A stretch of 64,000 nt of DNA from Chrysaora quinquecirrha (GCA_014526335.1 JACTAT010000037.1:1693777-1757776), one strand, 5' to 3'; shown: positions 23,213-36,092, counted from the first letter of the stretch. Notes: generated by a model from the letters alone, not told the origin. Translations and numbers: made by a program.

Positions 23213-24800
23213 TAGCTTATATTGGGATAGTAACAAAAGTAATTAGCCACACAAGGTGAGCTGTAAAATAAGAAATAAAATTGGTGTAGTACCAACCTCA
23301 GCAATGAAATTCCAAAGGCTTCCCGCTTTAAAAGTTTTGTGTGAAGTAAGGGGATTGGGTCCCAATTAAATGTTTTTTAACTTTATAGTGTATCAGATGT
23401 GAGTTACCATTGTGCAAAGCTAGCTCTTCAGCCAACGTCCCATATAAGGCATTTTGGGGCCTATAATTGGTATGCTCCGTTACATATTGGTGCCCCCTCA
23501 CTCCTGCGTCCAGGAATGATGCTAGCAGAATCGGTAACATATAAGGTGTGACTGTATCGTGTTCATTGAATTTTATTTGTGTCATCAGCATGCATTGTGA
23601 ATTTTGTGTGAGTTAGAAAATCTCCAATATTTTTGTGTCTTTTCATCGCCAGAATTGGAGGTTTTGTCCAAATGTGTTTTAATTCATCATCCTCAGTGAT
23701 TATATTCCAATGTTGTTTTAAAATTTTGCGAATATTAATTCTTTTGTTGTCATATGGTATAATAAAAGGTAGATTTCTACCCATGTTGTTATCATCAGAA
23801 GGATTTATTTTTGGGCTATAAAGTAAATCATTTTGCGATAGTTTCAAAACGTTATTGAATTGTATGTCGATCTCTTCTGGATCGTACCCTCTGCCAACCA
23901 AGTGGCCTTTCAGGTTTTTGAGATTTGTGAGACACTCGCCATTATCAGTTGTGACTTTTCTATATCTTAGTGCCTGGCTGTAGATTACCCCTGCCTTACT
24001 GCTCCATGGGTGAAAAGAATCCCTACGAGTAAGCAACAGGAATCTGTTGGTTTCTGATATAAAGAACTGGTAACAGTTCCATTTTCTGTTAGATATACAG
24101 TTGTATCTAAGAAATTAATCTTGTGTTTTGAGAAGGATGATTCAAACTTTATAGAATGATGTACAGTATTCATGTACTCAAGAAATTTACTTTATAACCC
24201 AAAAAATCCTTCTGATGATAAAAACAGGGGTAGAAATCTACTTTTTATTATACCATATGACAACAAAACAATTAATATTCACAACATTTTAAAACAACAT
24301 CAGACTATAATCACTGAGGATAATGAATTAAAACACATTTGGACACAACCTCCAATTCTGGCGATGAAAAGACACAAAAATATTGGAGATTTTCTAACTC
24401 GCACAAAATTCACAATAAATGCTAATGACACAAATGAAATTCAATGAACACGATACAGTCACACCTCATATGTTACCAATTTTGCTAGCATCATTCCTGG
24501 ACGCAGGAGTGAGGGGGCGCCAATATCTAACGGAGCATACTGATCATAGGCCCTGAAATGCTCTATATTGGAGGTTGGCTGAGGAGCTAGCTTTGAACAA
24601 TGGTAACTCACATCTGATACACTATAAAGCTAAAAACATATAATTGGGACCCAGTCCCTTACTTCACACAAAACTTTTAAAGCGGGAAGCCTTTGGAATT
24701 TCATTGCTGAGGTTGGTACAACACCAATTCTTAGTTTACAGCTCACCTTGTGTGGCTAATTACTTTTGTTACTATCCCAATATTGCTCTTTTCAGTGGAA
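23213..24800. mobile_element. Penelope-like element 3' parts in head-to-head inversion
   Basis: Two copies of the same 3' coding region face away from each other. The minus copy (about 24175 down to 23213) reads NFLDTTVYLTEN, LYQKPTD, YSQALRYRKVT and LPFIIPYDNK, typical of the region after the RT in Penelope-like elements. The plus copy (about 24180-24800) repeats the LFIIPYDNKTINI to TKFTINAND portion. The outer parts (23213-23330 and 24660-24790) are mirror images. The two arms differ at many positions, so this is an old inversion. Inverted and tandem partial copies are a known habit of Penelope-like elements. Confidence 0.75.
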
Positions 24801-26004
24801 TCCAAGATTTCCTTAGAAATCGCTGTTAGCATTTTTCCTCCTTGGTGCCTGCGCTATATCTACAAAGTACATTTTGGTCACGTTGTCCGAGCCCTATAAA
24901 TTACAAAGTCCAATGTTGACTCGCCCTCTTTTTTGGTGTTCAGCAAATGTACATTAACTACTCGAAGCCCAACAAGTCAACAAACCTAACGATGGCCAGC
25001 AGTCAAAGTTCAAGCAAACATACAAAAAAACAATCAGAACCTGAAGGTACTACATCAATCTATTTTCTTTGCTTCTAATTTCACTCTTCTGTTTTTATTT
25101 CATTGCTCTTGATAAAGTATACATTACAATTGATAATAAAAATTGAAATACATATACTTATACCTATACCTACACCAGCAGATAATATAGTCGCAGAATA
25201 TGACGAAATTACAGAAGATCAAATGGATATATCTGCCACTTAAGCGAGCAGCAGTGAAAGCTATGATAATGCTTTAACTATACAATGTGGTCAAAGGCCA
25301 CAAAAAGACACGAAGAGTTCAAATAGAGACAAAAACAACAAAAAAGACGAACAAAACAACAAAGCAGAGAAAGGGACGTTTTGTGCCAAGCGAATGGGCC
25401 TGTCCAACTATAGAATCCCCTAAAAGGACACAACAAAACACAAAACAGCAAAAAGTGACACTGAACTAAGCAAAAATGCACAAAAAGGTGATAGCGATAA
25501 CTATGAAATTATCAAACTAATATCAAATAGTCTTGCTAGCCAGTATTTTCATACTGACAAGTAAAAAGAATGCACAAAAGCAGAAACAAGTGGGATATAC
25601 CCTCAGTTTCTCTCTCCAAACATTACAATAAAATACAAGAATGATATATCCTCTGACATCTTATCTGAGATGTCAGAGGCAAATGACACATTTGCGAAAA
25701 CAATGTGCGGCCTCTTGGCCAAACATGATAAGTCAATGAGTGAAGCACAAGAGAAGTGCACTAAATCTTACAAATTAATTGGTGAGAAACATCACGGAGA
25801 CAAATGCCATAACATATATAAATCTGCCGAAAGATTGCAACTTGATAAACATATCAAATACCGTTGCAGAAGGGAAGGCCCTACCACTGGTGCTAAACGT
25901 CCCAGACAATAAAAATTAACACTATATAACCAGACTTTTATAATACAACTTCTTTATCTTATACTAACATTATGATGAACACCTATTATATCTTATTTAG
26001 CATC
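24801..26004 (+). pseudogene. Likely 5' region of the Penelope-like element
   Basis: After the inverted part comes a possible leader, then a short coding start at about 24994 (MASSQSSSKHTKKQSE) followed by a possible GT donor. Broken reading stretches resume around 25190 and run to a stop at 25912, ending in KRPRQ. The 25670-25912 segment is open, basic and Lys/Cys/His-rich. No catalytic motif is visible. Assignment to the Penelope-like element rests on position and continuity with the RT downstream of the SINE array; it could be an independent gene. Confidence 0.4.
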
Positions 26005-26019
26005 TAATTATTTTCTTAT

Positions 26020-28003
26020 ATATTTGTCATCGATGGCGAACACAAGGATAAATTTTTCCACAAGTGGCATACCACAATTGATGGGATTTGAACCCAAGAC
26101 TGCATGATCAGAGAGCCAACGACGTTTCCACTGAGCTATAGAGCTCAATGAAATCGCCGAGTAACTCTCCAAGTCATACAACCCAAGGCTTTCATCCCAT
26201 TTTACTTTTTGTGTTTCGGCTATGTTGAGCCTTCTTCAGCACCATAACTTTTTGTATATATTTGTCATCGATGGCGAACACAAGGATAAATTTTTCCACA
26301 AGTGGCATACCACAATTGATGGGATTTGAGCCCAAGACTGCATGATCAGAGAGCCAACGACGTTTCCACTGAGCTATAGAGCTCAATGAAATCGCCGAGT
26401 AACTCTCCAAGTCATACAACCCAAGGCTCTCATCCCATTTTACTTTTTGTGTTTCGGCTATGTTGAGCCTTCTACAGCACCATAACTTTTTGTATACATT
26501 TGTCATCGATGGCGAACACAAGGATAAATTTTTCCACAAGTGGCATACCACAATTGATGGGATTTGAACCCAAGACTGCATGAGCAGAGAGCCAACGACG
26601 TTTCCACTGAGCTATAGAGCTCAATGAAATTGCCGAGTAACTCTCCAAGTCATACAACCCAAGGCTCTCATCCCATTTTACTTTTTGTGTTTCGGCTATG
26701 TTGAGCCTTCTTCAGCACCATAACTTTTTGTATATATTTGTCATCAATGGCGAACACAAGGATAAATTTTTCCACAAATGGCATACCACAATTGATGGGA
26801 TTTGAACCCAAGACTGCATGATCAGAGAGCCAACGACGTTTCCACTGAGCTATAGAGCTCAATGAAATCGCCGAGTAACTCTCCAAGTCATACAACCCAA
26901 GGCTCTGATCCCATTTTACTTTTTGTGTTTCGGCTATGTTGAGCCTTCTTCAGCACCATAATTTTTTGTATATATTTGTCATCGATGGCGAACACAAGGA
27001 TAAATTTTTCCACAAGTGGCATACCACAATTGATGGGATTTGAACCCAAGACTGCATGATCAGAGAGCCAACGACGTTTCCACTGAGCTATAGAGCTCAA
27101 TGAAATCGCCGAGTAACTCTCCAAGTCATACAACCCAAGGCTCTCATCCCATTTTACTTTTTGTGTTTCGCTATGTTGAGCCTTCTTCAGCACCATAACT
27201 TTTTGTATATATTTGTCATCGATGGCGAACACAAGGATAAATTTTTCCACAAGTGGCATACCACAATTGATGGGATTTGAACCCAAGATTGCATGAGCAG
27301 AGAGCCAACGACGTTTCCACTGAGCTATAGAGCTCAATGAAATCGCCGAGTAACTCTCCAAGTCATACAACCCAAGGCTCTCATCCCATTTTACTTTTTG
27401 TGTTTCGGCTATGTTGAGCCTTCTTCAGCACCATAACTTTTTGTATTATTTGTCATGGATGGCGAACGCAAGGATAAATTTTTCCACAAGTGGCATACCA
27501 CAAATGATGGGATTTGAACCCAAGACTGCATGAGCAGAGAGCCAACGACGTTTCCAGTGAGCTATAGAGCTCAATGAAATCGCCGAGTAACTCTCCAAGT
27601 CATACAACCCAAGGCTCTCATCCCATTTTACTTTTTGTGTTTCGGCTATGTTGAGCCTTCTACAGCACCATAACTTTTTGTATACATTTGTCATCGATGG
27701 CAAACACAAGGATAAATTTTTCCACAAGTGGCATACCACAATTGATGGGATTTGAGCCCAAGACTGCATGATCAGAGAGCCAACGATGTTTCCACTGAGC
27801 TATAGAGCTCAATGAAATCGCCGAGTAACTCTCCAAGTCATACAACCAGTAAAATGGTATTTGAGCCTTGGGTTGTATGACTTGGAGAGTTACTCGGCGA
27901 TTTCATTGAGCTCTATAGCTCAGTGGAAACGTCGTTGGCTCTCTGATCATGCAGTCTTGGGTTCAAATCCCATCAATTGTGGTATGGCACTTGTGGAAAA
28001 ATT
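26020..28003 (-). repeat. Tandem array of a tRNA-derived SINE
   Basis: Eight minus-strand copies of a unit of about 237 bp, then one copy in plus orientation (27868-28003). Each unit read in its own sense contains an A box TAGCTCAGTGG and a B box GGTTCAAATCC 40-50 bases later, plus a body with GAAGGCTCAACATAGCCG-like sequence. The tRNA-like head spans roughly 75 bases (27910-27985 in the plus copy). Copies differ by a few per cent. The whole block is bounded by the 15-bp direct repeat TAATTATTTTCTTAT (26005-26019 and 28004-28018). Long ORFs through the array are artefacts of the repeat. Confidence 0.88.
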
Positions 28004-28029
28004 TAATTATTTTCTTATGTATAGTTCAT

Positions 28030-29545
28030 ACTGTTTGATTTGTTGCTCCTGCTTTATTAATTCACTTGTTGCACATTCTATTTCTTGTCTATCTTTTATT
28101 TTCCTCTCAGTACCTGTCAGAAATCCGAGTTTTAAAAACTCTTATAATACAACAAGCCTTAGAAAAATCTTAGGCCATAAAAGAAGACCACGCCCTAGGT
28201 CTTAACAACACAAATCTGCGGCGCGAAAATACCTAAAACGTGAGGTACAAGCTGCCTATAATAAAGTCCATAAAAATATTCTTAATTTGAGTGACACAAT
28301 TCTTACAAATGCACAAATGTCGGTCCTAAATAAGCGACTCTCATTCGTAGTTACACCAAAAGCTGTAAATTTAAATGCAGCAAAAAGGGCTTTTCTAGAT
28401 TTCAAAAGACGAATGTTGATGCACTATCACTTTAGACAAGATACTGATAACAACACAACAACACCCGTCATGCTGAAATCTATCTGGCAACCAGATGAAG
28501 TTGATAATATCAATGTTTACAATTACCTTGAGGCAGTTGAAAGGGATATTGTTTATCTCTTCTCCCGCAATCATAAAAATACTTACAACCTTGATAATCT
28601 AGAAAGAGAGGCCCTTGCCCACCTTGAAAGTATATCTGCTGTGTCCATATCCAAAGCTGATAAGGGTACAACCACAGTCCTCTGGCAAGAAACTATTTAT
28701 GTTAATGAAGCTATGAAACAACTTTCTGATGAGAGATATTACATTTAACAAACAAGACATCTAACAGCTGAAGTAGCTTTTCAGATTACAACATTAACAG
28801 CTCATATTTGTCGTAAGGGCCTTATAGATAAAAATCTATACAAATACTTGACACTAAACACAAATATCAGAACATCTATATTTTATTTACTTCCAAAAAT
28901 CCATAAACAGGGAATCCCGGGGAGACCAATCTTGTCTGGTTGTAATTCTCCAACGGAGAAACTCTCATCATATCTTGATTATTACCTACGGCCTATAGTT
29001 GAAAAAAGTGACTCATACATCAACGACACCACACACTTTCTCCAAATAATACTAAGTTTTGGGGACTACGTCCCTTACAACTTAGTTACATTAGACGTCA
29101 AATCTCTATATACAAACATTCCACATCAGGAGGGCATAAACGCATGCCTAAATGCACTCGTATAACAACACTAGAGGGCAGCCACGCCCCTTCCAATACA
29201 ATATATCCAGATAATGATGAACTTTATCTTAAAGCACAACAACTTTACATTCTACCAACAGGTCAGGGGGACAGCAATGGGGAGCCCATTTGCCCCCAAT
29301 TATGCTAACATATTTATGACATCTATAGAAAACAATATATTGCACAAAGCCCCAAGGGCAAGAACTCCTATAATCTAGAAGAGATACATTGATGATATAT
29401 TTCTCATATGGCCACACTCTTTTGAAGGTCTCCAAATATTGCTTGAGTACATCAATACTGTACATCATTCTATAAAGTTTGAATCATCCTTCTCAAAACA
29501 CAAGATTAATTTCTTAGATACAACTATAAATCTGACAGAAAATAA
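28030..29545 (+). pseudogene. Penelope-like reverse transcriptase
   Basis: Open stretches 28287-28748 and 28848-29165 with continuation to about 29545. Motifs in order: SISKADKGTTTVLW, FYLLPKIHKQGIPGRPI, SPTEKLSSYLD, LVTLDVKSLYTNIP, then in another frame GSPFAPNYANIFM and the catalytic RYIDDIFLIW near 29382-29411, and NFLDTTINLTEN. Stops at 28746 and 29163 and at least one frame change inactivate it. The 3' part, including any GIY-YIG endonuclease, is missing after 29545; related 3' parts lie at 23213-24800. Confidence 0.85.
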
Positions 29546-31654
29546 ATCTGCTTCAAAATATTGCTCCTTATGGCGACCAATTGCAGTAAAGTTATTAATC
29601 TGTTTGTCAACATTTTGTTCAATCTCCTAGCAACCTTTTAAGAACTTCCCAACTCTACTAATTTTCTCATCTGTTAGGTTTCCATACTTATGCTTTAAGT
29701 CGGGCTTGACCTCTCCATTCAACAATTTAACTGCATGGTCTATTGGAATCTTCCTTCCTTCTCCATCATGTATATTAACTGTACGATTGTGAAGTAGCTG
29801 AGCGGCTTTTTGTTTGCTTATAAACCATGCAACTTGGGCAATGAACTAAAATGCTAACTCTGCATTTTACAGTCCAGTTGCCTGAAATACGACAAAATCG
29901 TGTTTCCAGAGTTCATAGGCTTTCTGACCATCTCCCTCATCTGCAGCATCCACATATCCTAAGTATTGCTAAGTATTGCAAGGCGGCAACTGTACACAAA
30001 CTTCCTATCATGAGTAGTGGTTTCGTCAGTAGTTGTCAATCCATTTTCATTGTTATCTGGTTCTGTTTCACACACAACATTGTCCACATCCTCATGTATG
30101 CAACTTTCTCTGTGACGTTTTCGTACTGCTTCATTTTTGGCAAATGTCTTTGGTCATTGTTTAAATCCAAAGGGAACTCTTTCTGCAGTTGATGCATTGT
30201 TTTTTGATTTTCTGCTAACAAGATTTTCAGCTTTTTGAAACAAGCCCTCTGGTAGAGAAAATTTTTCTAATAAATCTAATGCAACCTGGTTTAACAATCG
30301 CATTTTCTTGTCATCCTCTGTCTCATAAGACATTCCAGCTGAGGTGTCATCTTTTTTCTCGATATTTAATATTTCCATTGCTGCTAACACTACATAGCGA
30401 TATGTGACAAATCTGGAAAATTCTCTGCATGCATGGACATCCTGCTTGACCTCTGATTTCACATTCTTTCTATCGAATCTTTCTTTCAGCTGGAAAAGTG
30501 TTCCTTTTTCTGCTTATGATTTAGCCGAGAATAATTCATCAAATGCTATCTAGAGATAAAAAAATTAACATTGTATTCATTTTCTGAAACTTCCATTGCC
30601 ATAAAAAAATATAACCAGCTACTCAAAATCTCCTTAACAAATTTTATTGATCCCCTCACACCATATCCCCTTCTGCCAAGTTTGATCCTTCCATGTGATT
30701 TGGAAGATAATAAACATGGAAATTTCGAAACTCTTATCACCATTTTCACGATTTGGTATAAGGAACAGTGACAGTTTTTATGACTTGGGTGTTTCGGTAT
30801 AAGGAGTGGTGTAGATTTCCACGATTTTGGTCAAGGAACAGTCTCATTATCACGATTTTTATGTTTAAAGAATGCAAAAAGGTATAAGGTCGGGTATACA
30901 TTTTCGAAAAATTAGTATAAGGTCAGTTTTGTTTTTTATGCTTGGGCGGCATGATTTGCTCACTTACAAAATTTGATCAAATGCCCCCCCGGGCATTGTA
31001 TTTATAACAGGTTTCTTAAAAGTTTCTTACAAGATGATTATATTCAATAAAAGCAAGAATAAAGGGTTTGTTTGGATTATCTTTACCTGCATACATAGGA
31101 CTGCTTCATGCCAATCCTCCGTTTTCATGATGATACCTTTCAGACGCTTTTCAGGTGTGCATCCATCTGCCTTAGCCAGCTTTGCATCCATACATCGTTT
31201 AGCTGTCAGCCCATCACCTCCACACAGTATTTTTTTTATTTCCCCATTTACCTGTGGACAGTATTATTGGTAGTACTCTAAAATACTAGCCATATCTTCC
31301 ATTAACATTTCATTTTTCTTCAGTATTCCAAGAGGTACCTAAAGTATATGAAATAGAAGGGAATGATTTAATTTTATACTAATATAGTTTCTTTACGTTT
31401 TTATTTATTCTAATGAGGAAAGAGTTTTAGGAAAGAAGTAATTTTATTTGGAGAAACCTACAAGGTTCGATTTTAGCTTCATTTGCACTTGGTACTGATG
31501 AGGAATACGTTTTGAAATAAGATGTTGGCAGTTCTCTTTGAAATATTTCATTTGCTGACAAATAATTCTCTTTATGAGCTCTGTTAGAGTAGTTTTGATG
31601 CTCTGTTGTTCTTTTTCTGTTAGCATCCATAGCTGTGGGTTGGCTGATTCCATT

Positions 31655-32640
31655 CATCATCATCATCATCATTTTTATTCGTAAAACACACTACTACATA
31701 TTAATAATTATAATTATCAAAATTTGTATTTTACACGACCCAAGTCAAGCAATGCTTATCTAGCTTGGGCCGTAAATTAAATGTTAAAAATAATTAATAA
31801 ACTGAAAGAAATATCTAAAAAAATCGCAAATTACAAGAATTCCAGTTTAACAATAAAATAAGTGACAGCAATTGTGATTAAAATAACATTAGCAACAATA
31901 GCATATATATATATATATATATTTTTTTTGTTCATTTTTTCAGCTTTTTTTCATTTTTTTTTTCTCTTTTTGCAATATAAAAAGTAGAGTAGCTAGTACA
32001 AGGCGGCAGTGACTAAATAGAACAGATACCTAGATTTTTATATTCTTTTAAGAAGCCTCTTATATCAAGTTAACAAATATATTAAAAGGTAATGCATCTT
32101 ATTCAAAAATTAATAATTCTCAAGGATGGTAGCTTTTAGTTTCGTGCAAAAAATTTGAAATCTTGTACCGTTTTTAAATGAAGATGGAAGCGTGTTCCTG
32201 AGTTTTGTTCCTACGTTCATCAGCATTTTGGTTCCCCATTTTCTGTTTGATTTATAAACTTGGTAGTATTTTCTTTGTCTAGTGTCATATTTATGTTTGC
32301 TTTCGTTAGTAGTGAAGTAATCTTTAAAGATGTCAGGGAGGGTGGATTTATTATGTTGCACATTGTGCATTAGTTTTAGAATTTTGAATTCATAAAGATA
32401 ATTTATTTTAAGAATTTTTGCCTGTTTATGTAGCAGATTGGTTGTATACCTCGAGTCCTCAAAGAGTAGGATTCTTAGTATTCTGTTTTGCAGTGTATGA
32501 AGAGGATATATTTTGCAGCAGCTTAACCATTGATCTGAAAACCAGGTTGTTTTTCTCTTGAGACTGCCATCTGGAGGTTGATAAGGGAGAAAAGGAAGAC
32601 AATATAGAAATAGAAAAGCTATTTGCACGAGGAAAGAATG
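31655..32640 (-). pseudogene. LINE 3' fragment inside the DUF6589 gene
   Basis: Minus-strand RT C-terminal region (HTLQNRILRILLFED, KYDTRQRKYYQVYK, NVGTKLRNTLPSSFKN) followed by about 450 bp of non-coding 3' end and an (ATG)n tract at 31655-31675. It contains an AT microsatellite (about 31903-31922). It sits between DUF6589 exons and abuts an exon directly, so its insertion may have damaged splicing. Confidence 0.75.
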
Positions 32641-32741
32641 ACAACATAATTCTAACAAAATTGTCCTTTTTGTATTACCAACTTTCATATTATTGGTTAT
32701 ACCAGCCATTTGGTTATACATCAGTTTAATCTTCATTTTAA

Positions 32742-33904
32742 GGGAGATGACTTCAGACCATCATATCGAAAACTCGGAATCATGCGTTCCTTCTTACCTA
32801 AAGATGTGCGCTCTCTTGCATTAACGGCCACTGCTACCAATCACATCAAAGATGCAAAATTTGCAAATGGAAAATGCAAGTATCTTTTATATACCCATGC
32901 AGCGAGATAACATATATTACAAAGTTATATCATCCAAGCTCGGAGACATGTCTCCCTTGAACTGGTTTGTTAATATTATCAAGGTCAATCAAGTTCATGC
33001 CAAGAAGGCAATCATTTATTGCAGAAATGTTCGCACTGTTGCATTAGTTTTCAATCATTTCAGTCAAATGCTTGAGGAAAAACAATTCATTAATTCAAAG
33101 GTATATTTCAAAAATCGCATGATTGCCATGTTCCATCGCGCAACTGATGAATTAAATAAGAACAATGTTTTGTCTGCATTTAAGAAAGTCGATTCTGCCA
33201 TTCGACTTTTAATAGCAACATCGTCTTTTGAGATGGGGCTGGATTTCCCTGATGTTGCATTCATAATCAATTTCGGTGCTCCTCGAAGTCTAGAATCTTT
33301 ATCTCAGCAAAGTGGTAGGGGTGGAAGGGCTTTAAACCAAGCCTTTTCACTTATCATCTGCCAAAGTGCCAGCATTGGCAAACATGCCTCTAGCAAGGAA
33401 ATGAGAAAGTATGCGACAAGCACAGAAGAATGCAGGCGTGAAATCATGATAAAGCATTTCAAAATCAATCTTGTGGAGGAAAGGGATATTTTCATAAGTC
33501 GTGACACAGAGTCTCCTCAGGGTTGTTGTTGTTGCAACATATGCAGGAAAAATTGCAAGTGTGGTGATTGCCTAATCCCTCCCTGGCTCACTGCTGTCGA
33601 AGACAACTGTGTTGATGACGAACTAATTGAATTGGCATTGATGGCGGATGATGGTATTGTTACCCAAATTTCGAAAGACTCGCAGGATAGCTTGGATGAC
33701 TATAAGAATGAGGTTTTGCTTCCACAATATGGGGACAATAGGATCATTAATGACTACTGGGTGGCTTTGAGTCAGCGAATTCTGACCTTGTTTCCTCTTA
33801 TTCTTTGCTTTGATAATTTTTTAACTGAAGTAGTAATTGAAGATATGGATATTGCCAAGGATCTCTTTTTGTTAATCAAGGAATGCAGAGAAAATTATTC
33901 TTAA
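32742..33904 (+). pseudogene. RecQ-like DNA helicase fragment
   Basis: Starts after a possible acceptor (TTTTAAG) with GDDFRPSYRKLGIMRSFLP and LALTATAT, blocks of RecQ helicases just before the second RecA domain. After a one-base shift near 32852 the 32852-33904 frame continues: AIIYCRNVRT, FHRATDEL, ATSSFEMGLDFPDV, then SQQSGRGGRA (the motif VI region) and a Cys-rich zinc-binding tail (CRREIMIKHF, CCCCNICRKNCKCGDC). The Walker A part of domain 1 is absent. It lies in antisense inside an intron of the DUF6589 gene. The frameshift and missing N-terminus argue for a dead copy unless upstream exons are lost to the LINE. Confidence 0.75.
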
Positions 33905-35214
33905 GTTCTTCCGTGGATTCAGTTTATTAAATAATATTTTGTGTTTTGTACAATTTCAGGTACACTTGTTCCTAAAGTGTTTAAATTTTTGTTCTGGTGT
34001 CTATCTCATTACTAACATGAAATAAATAGATAAAGCTTTCCATTTATTACTCACCACAGGTCGTTGGATGTCCTTAATTGTGCTAGAATTTGTTATTATC
34101 TCTGTCTCTAGTTCAACGTCATTTGTTGCTCTTTAACAGTGATCATTTTCAATCTCAGATAGCTGAAACATATAATAATCAACATACTCACTAAAATCAT
34201 ATACAGATAACTCAAGTAATGTATTTCATATGATGTAGATAGTGAGAAATTGTGTAGAAGCCCTTACTTGCATATAAGCAGCCATTTCGTCTTGTATCTC
34301 AATGTCTTTCTTCCATGATTTGACTTGATGATCAAAGCTCTCACAGATTTTGGTAACAGTATTCAATGTTGCATGGTGCGACATCGAAAAGCCGAAATAC
34401 TGCATTCTTTTGTAGAGCTAATATTGAAGATAATAGATTAATACGCTGTTTATTATTTGTTTAATGCAAATGTAGTGTTAAGCTGATAGGTTGCCTTACC
34501 TACCAATGAGAAATGCAAGTGCTATGAATGTAAATGAATTTTACGGTATGGAAAATTGAGAATTTGCACATGTTTACAGGTTTGCTATCTCTAGGGCCCT
34601 TTCAATAGACCCCTCTGATTTAGATTTTTCCTTACCCTAAATTATAAGACTCTGGCTTATGCGACCCACGTATTATTCAACTTTATAGTTACCCGGCCCC
34701 TATTATTTTCATTCTCTCATATGCCAAGGACTTTAGAATATTTTATGGCTTTTAGCAATATACCTTGACTCGAACTTTGGATTTGTATAAGAGAATACTC
34801 CTAAGTTTTTGAATGACATTCAATTGACGATTCCGATTATTAATCAACATAGAATAAGCGATAATGCAACGAGTGATAAATTTATTGTTGTTTTCTTTGT
34901 TATTTCTCTTTGCTATCGTGGAAAGGATGGTTGTTACGACTGGAGCATGTTTCTGCATTTCATCAAACAAGCCCTGGAAGTTGATTTTGTCGAGACTTTT
35001 CACATTCGTGGTTTGGAACATTGTTTTAAATCCAGTAGATGTCAACGTTTGGCATTCTGTAAGAACCGCTTTTTTTTGTTGGGTATTAAATCTCTGCGTA
35101 AGTTTTGGCCTGCTGAACAGGTTTTTGCATGCACTACTGTATCTGCGTCTTCCCAGTGCAACAACTGCTTTCTTCATTTTTCCCTTTCCAAGTTTTCTGG
35201 ACCTATCTGAGTAG

Positions 35215-35892
35215 TGAATCTATAAGAATAGAACGTGAAAAAAATAAGCACATCGGACAAATGAAGTAACTATTTTAGATAAAGTAAACTCTTCTGCACT
35301 TCTTATAAGCAACAGATAAATAAGTAACTAGGCTAAGCGTCTAGTTAAGTAACTATGGCTAAGCGTTTAGTTATTTGAAAAATTTGAGGCTCGATGTGTT
35401 CTTATTCCAACATTTATTTTCTACAAATTTCTATAAAATAAATTCCTTTTACTAAGAATAAGTATCAGTTTGGCATATCTTCTATATACACAGTCAAACA
35501 AATTGTTCCGGAATATTATGGAAACTCGTCAATTTGTCCATAAACTCGTGCAACTCTTTTGCCCATAAATTATACAAATTATCCCTAAATCATTCTGCGA
35601 GGGCTGAAATAGATAGATAGATATGTTAAGCGACTCTTGAGGGGTGGACCAAAGTGCAGTTGCTTATTGAAAAAAAGTGTAATCTTATAAAAACACCTGT
35701 TGGTAGTTTTTGGAACCTTGATACTGTACCTTGATAATGTAAATCCTCGAATTGCCCCTCTTCAATAAGCTCGAATTAGCCCCCACCCCTGCCATGTTGG
35801 TGTAAGCCTTTTGAGTCCATATTGGTACCAAACAAGTTCCTTAAGAAGGATTTGTTGATTTGTCTGCAAAAAATGACTGAGGATGTAAAATA
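35215..35892. other. Spacer before element 2, no gene seen
   Basis: Non-coding AT-rich stretch. Short direct repeats of AACTAGGCTAAGCGTCTAGT type occur near 35325-35370. Ends at the AAAATA target duplication of element 2. Confidence 0.4.
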
Positions 35893-35908
35893 TACGGTGG
35901 CCCAAAAG

Positions 35909-36092
35909 TTCACGGCAATTTCAATTCGGTAACGGCAATATCAATTTGCCCACGACACAATTTCAACTTGCTCACGGCAATATCAATTTGCTCACGGCAA
36001 TTTCAATTTGCTCACGGCAATTTTAATTCGCTCACGGCAATATCAATCTGCTCACGGCAAATCGAACTTGCTCACGGCAATTTCAATATTAA
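35909..36092 (+). repeat. Left subterminal array of 20-bp units, element 2
   Basis: About nine units ACGGCAATATCAATTTGCTC with substitutions and one two-base longer unit, starting right at the terminal repeat. Less homogeneous than the array of element 1. Confidence 0.9.

Larger units (their letters stand above)
29560..35208 (-). pseudogene. Decayed DUF6589-type gene, multi-exon
   Basis: Exons read on the minus strand: 35208-34763 (KKAVVALGRRRYSS to KVRVK), 34417-34268 (LYKRMQYFGFSMSHHATL), 34162-34056 (in-frame TAA after ENDHC), about 31640-31465 (ISKRIPHQYQVQMK), 31339 to about 31097 (VPLGILKKNEM, then CGGDGLTAKRC, DGCTPEKRL and EDWHEAV), then 30462-30154 and a frame-shifted tail to about 29560 (AQVAWFISKQKAAQLLHNRT, VNIHDGEG). 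The GGDxLT, RLxG and EDWH blocks and the HNRTVNIH block are features I associate with DUF6589 proteins, abundant in cnidarians. Splice sites fit GT/AG. At least two in-frame stops and tail frameshifts indicate a pseudogene. The function of the family is unknown to me; a link to mobile DNA is suspected. Confidence 0.6.

Noticed and set aside
27910..27985. Functional tRNA gene
   Set aside because: A and B boxes are present, but the anticodon stem does not fold well and the sequence is part of a repeated SINE body.
26192..28205. Several repetitive ORFs on both strands
   Set aside because: They are translations of the tandem SINE units, including their tRNA-like heads, and share the unit period.
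31034..31273. Plus-strand ORF near 31.1 kb
   Set aside because: The minus strand carries DUF6589 blocks (GGDGLT, EDWH) here; the plus-strand frame is a shadow.
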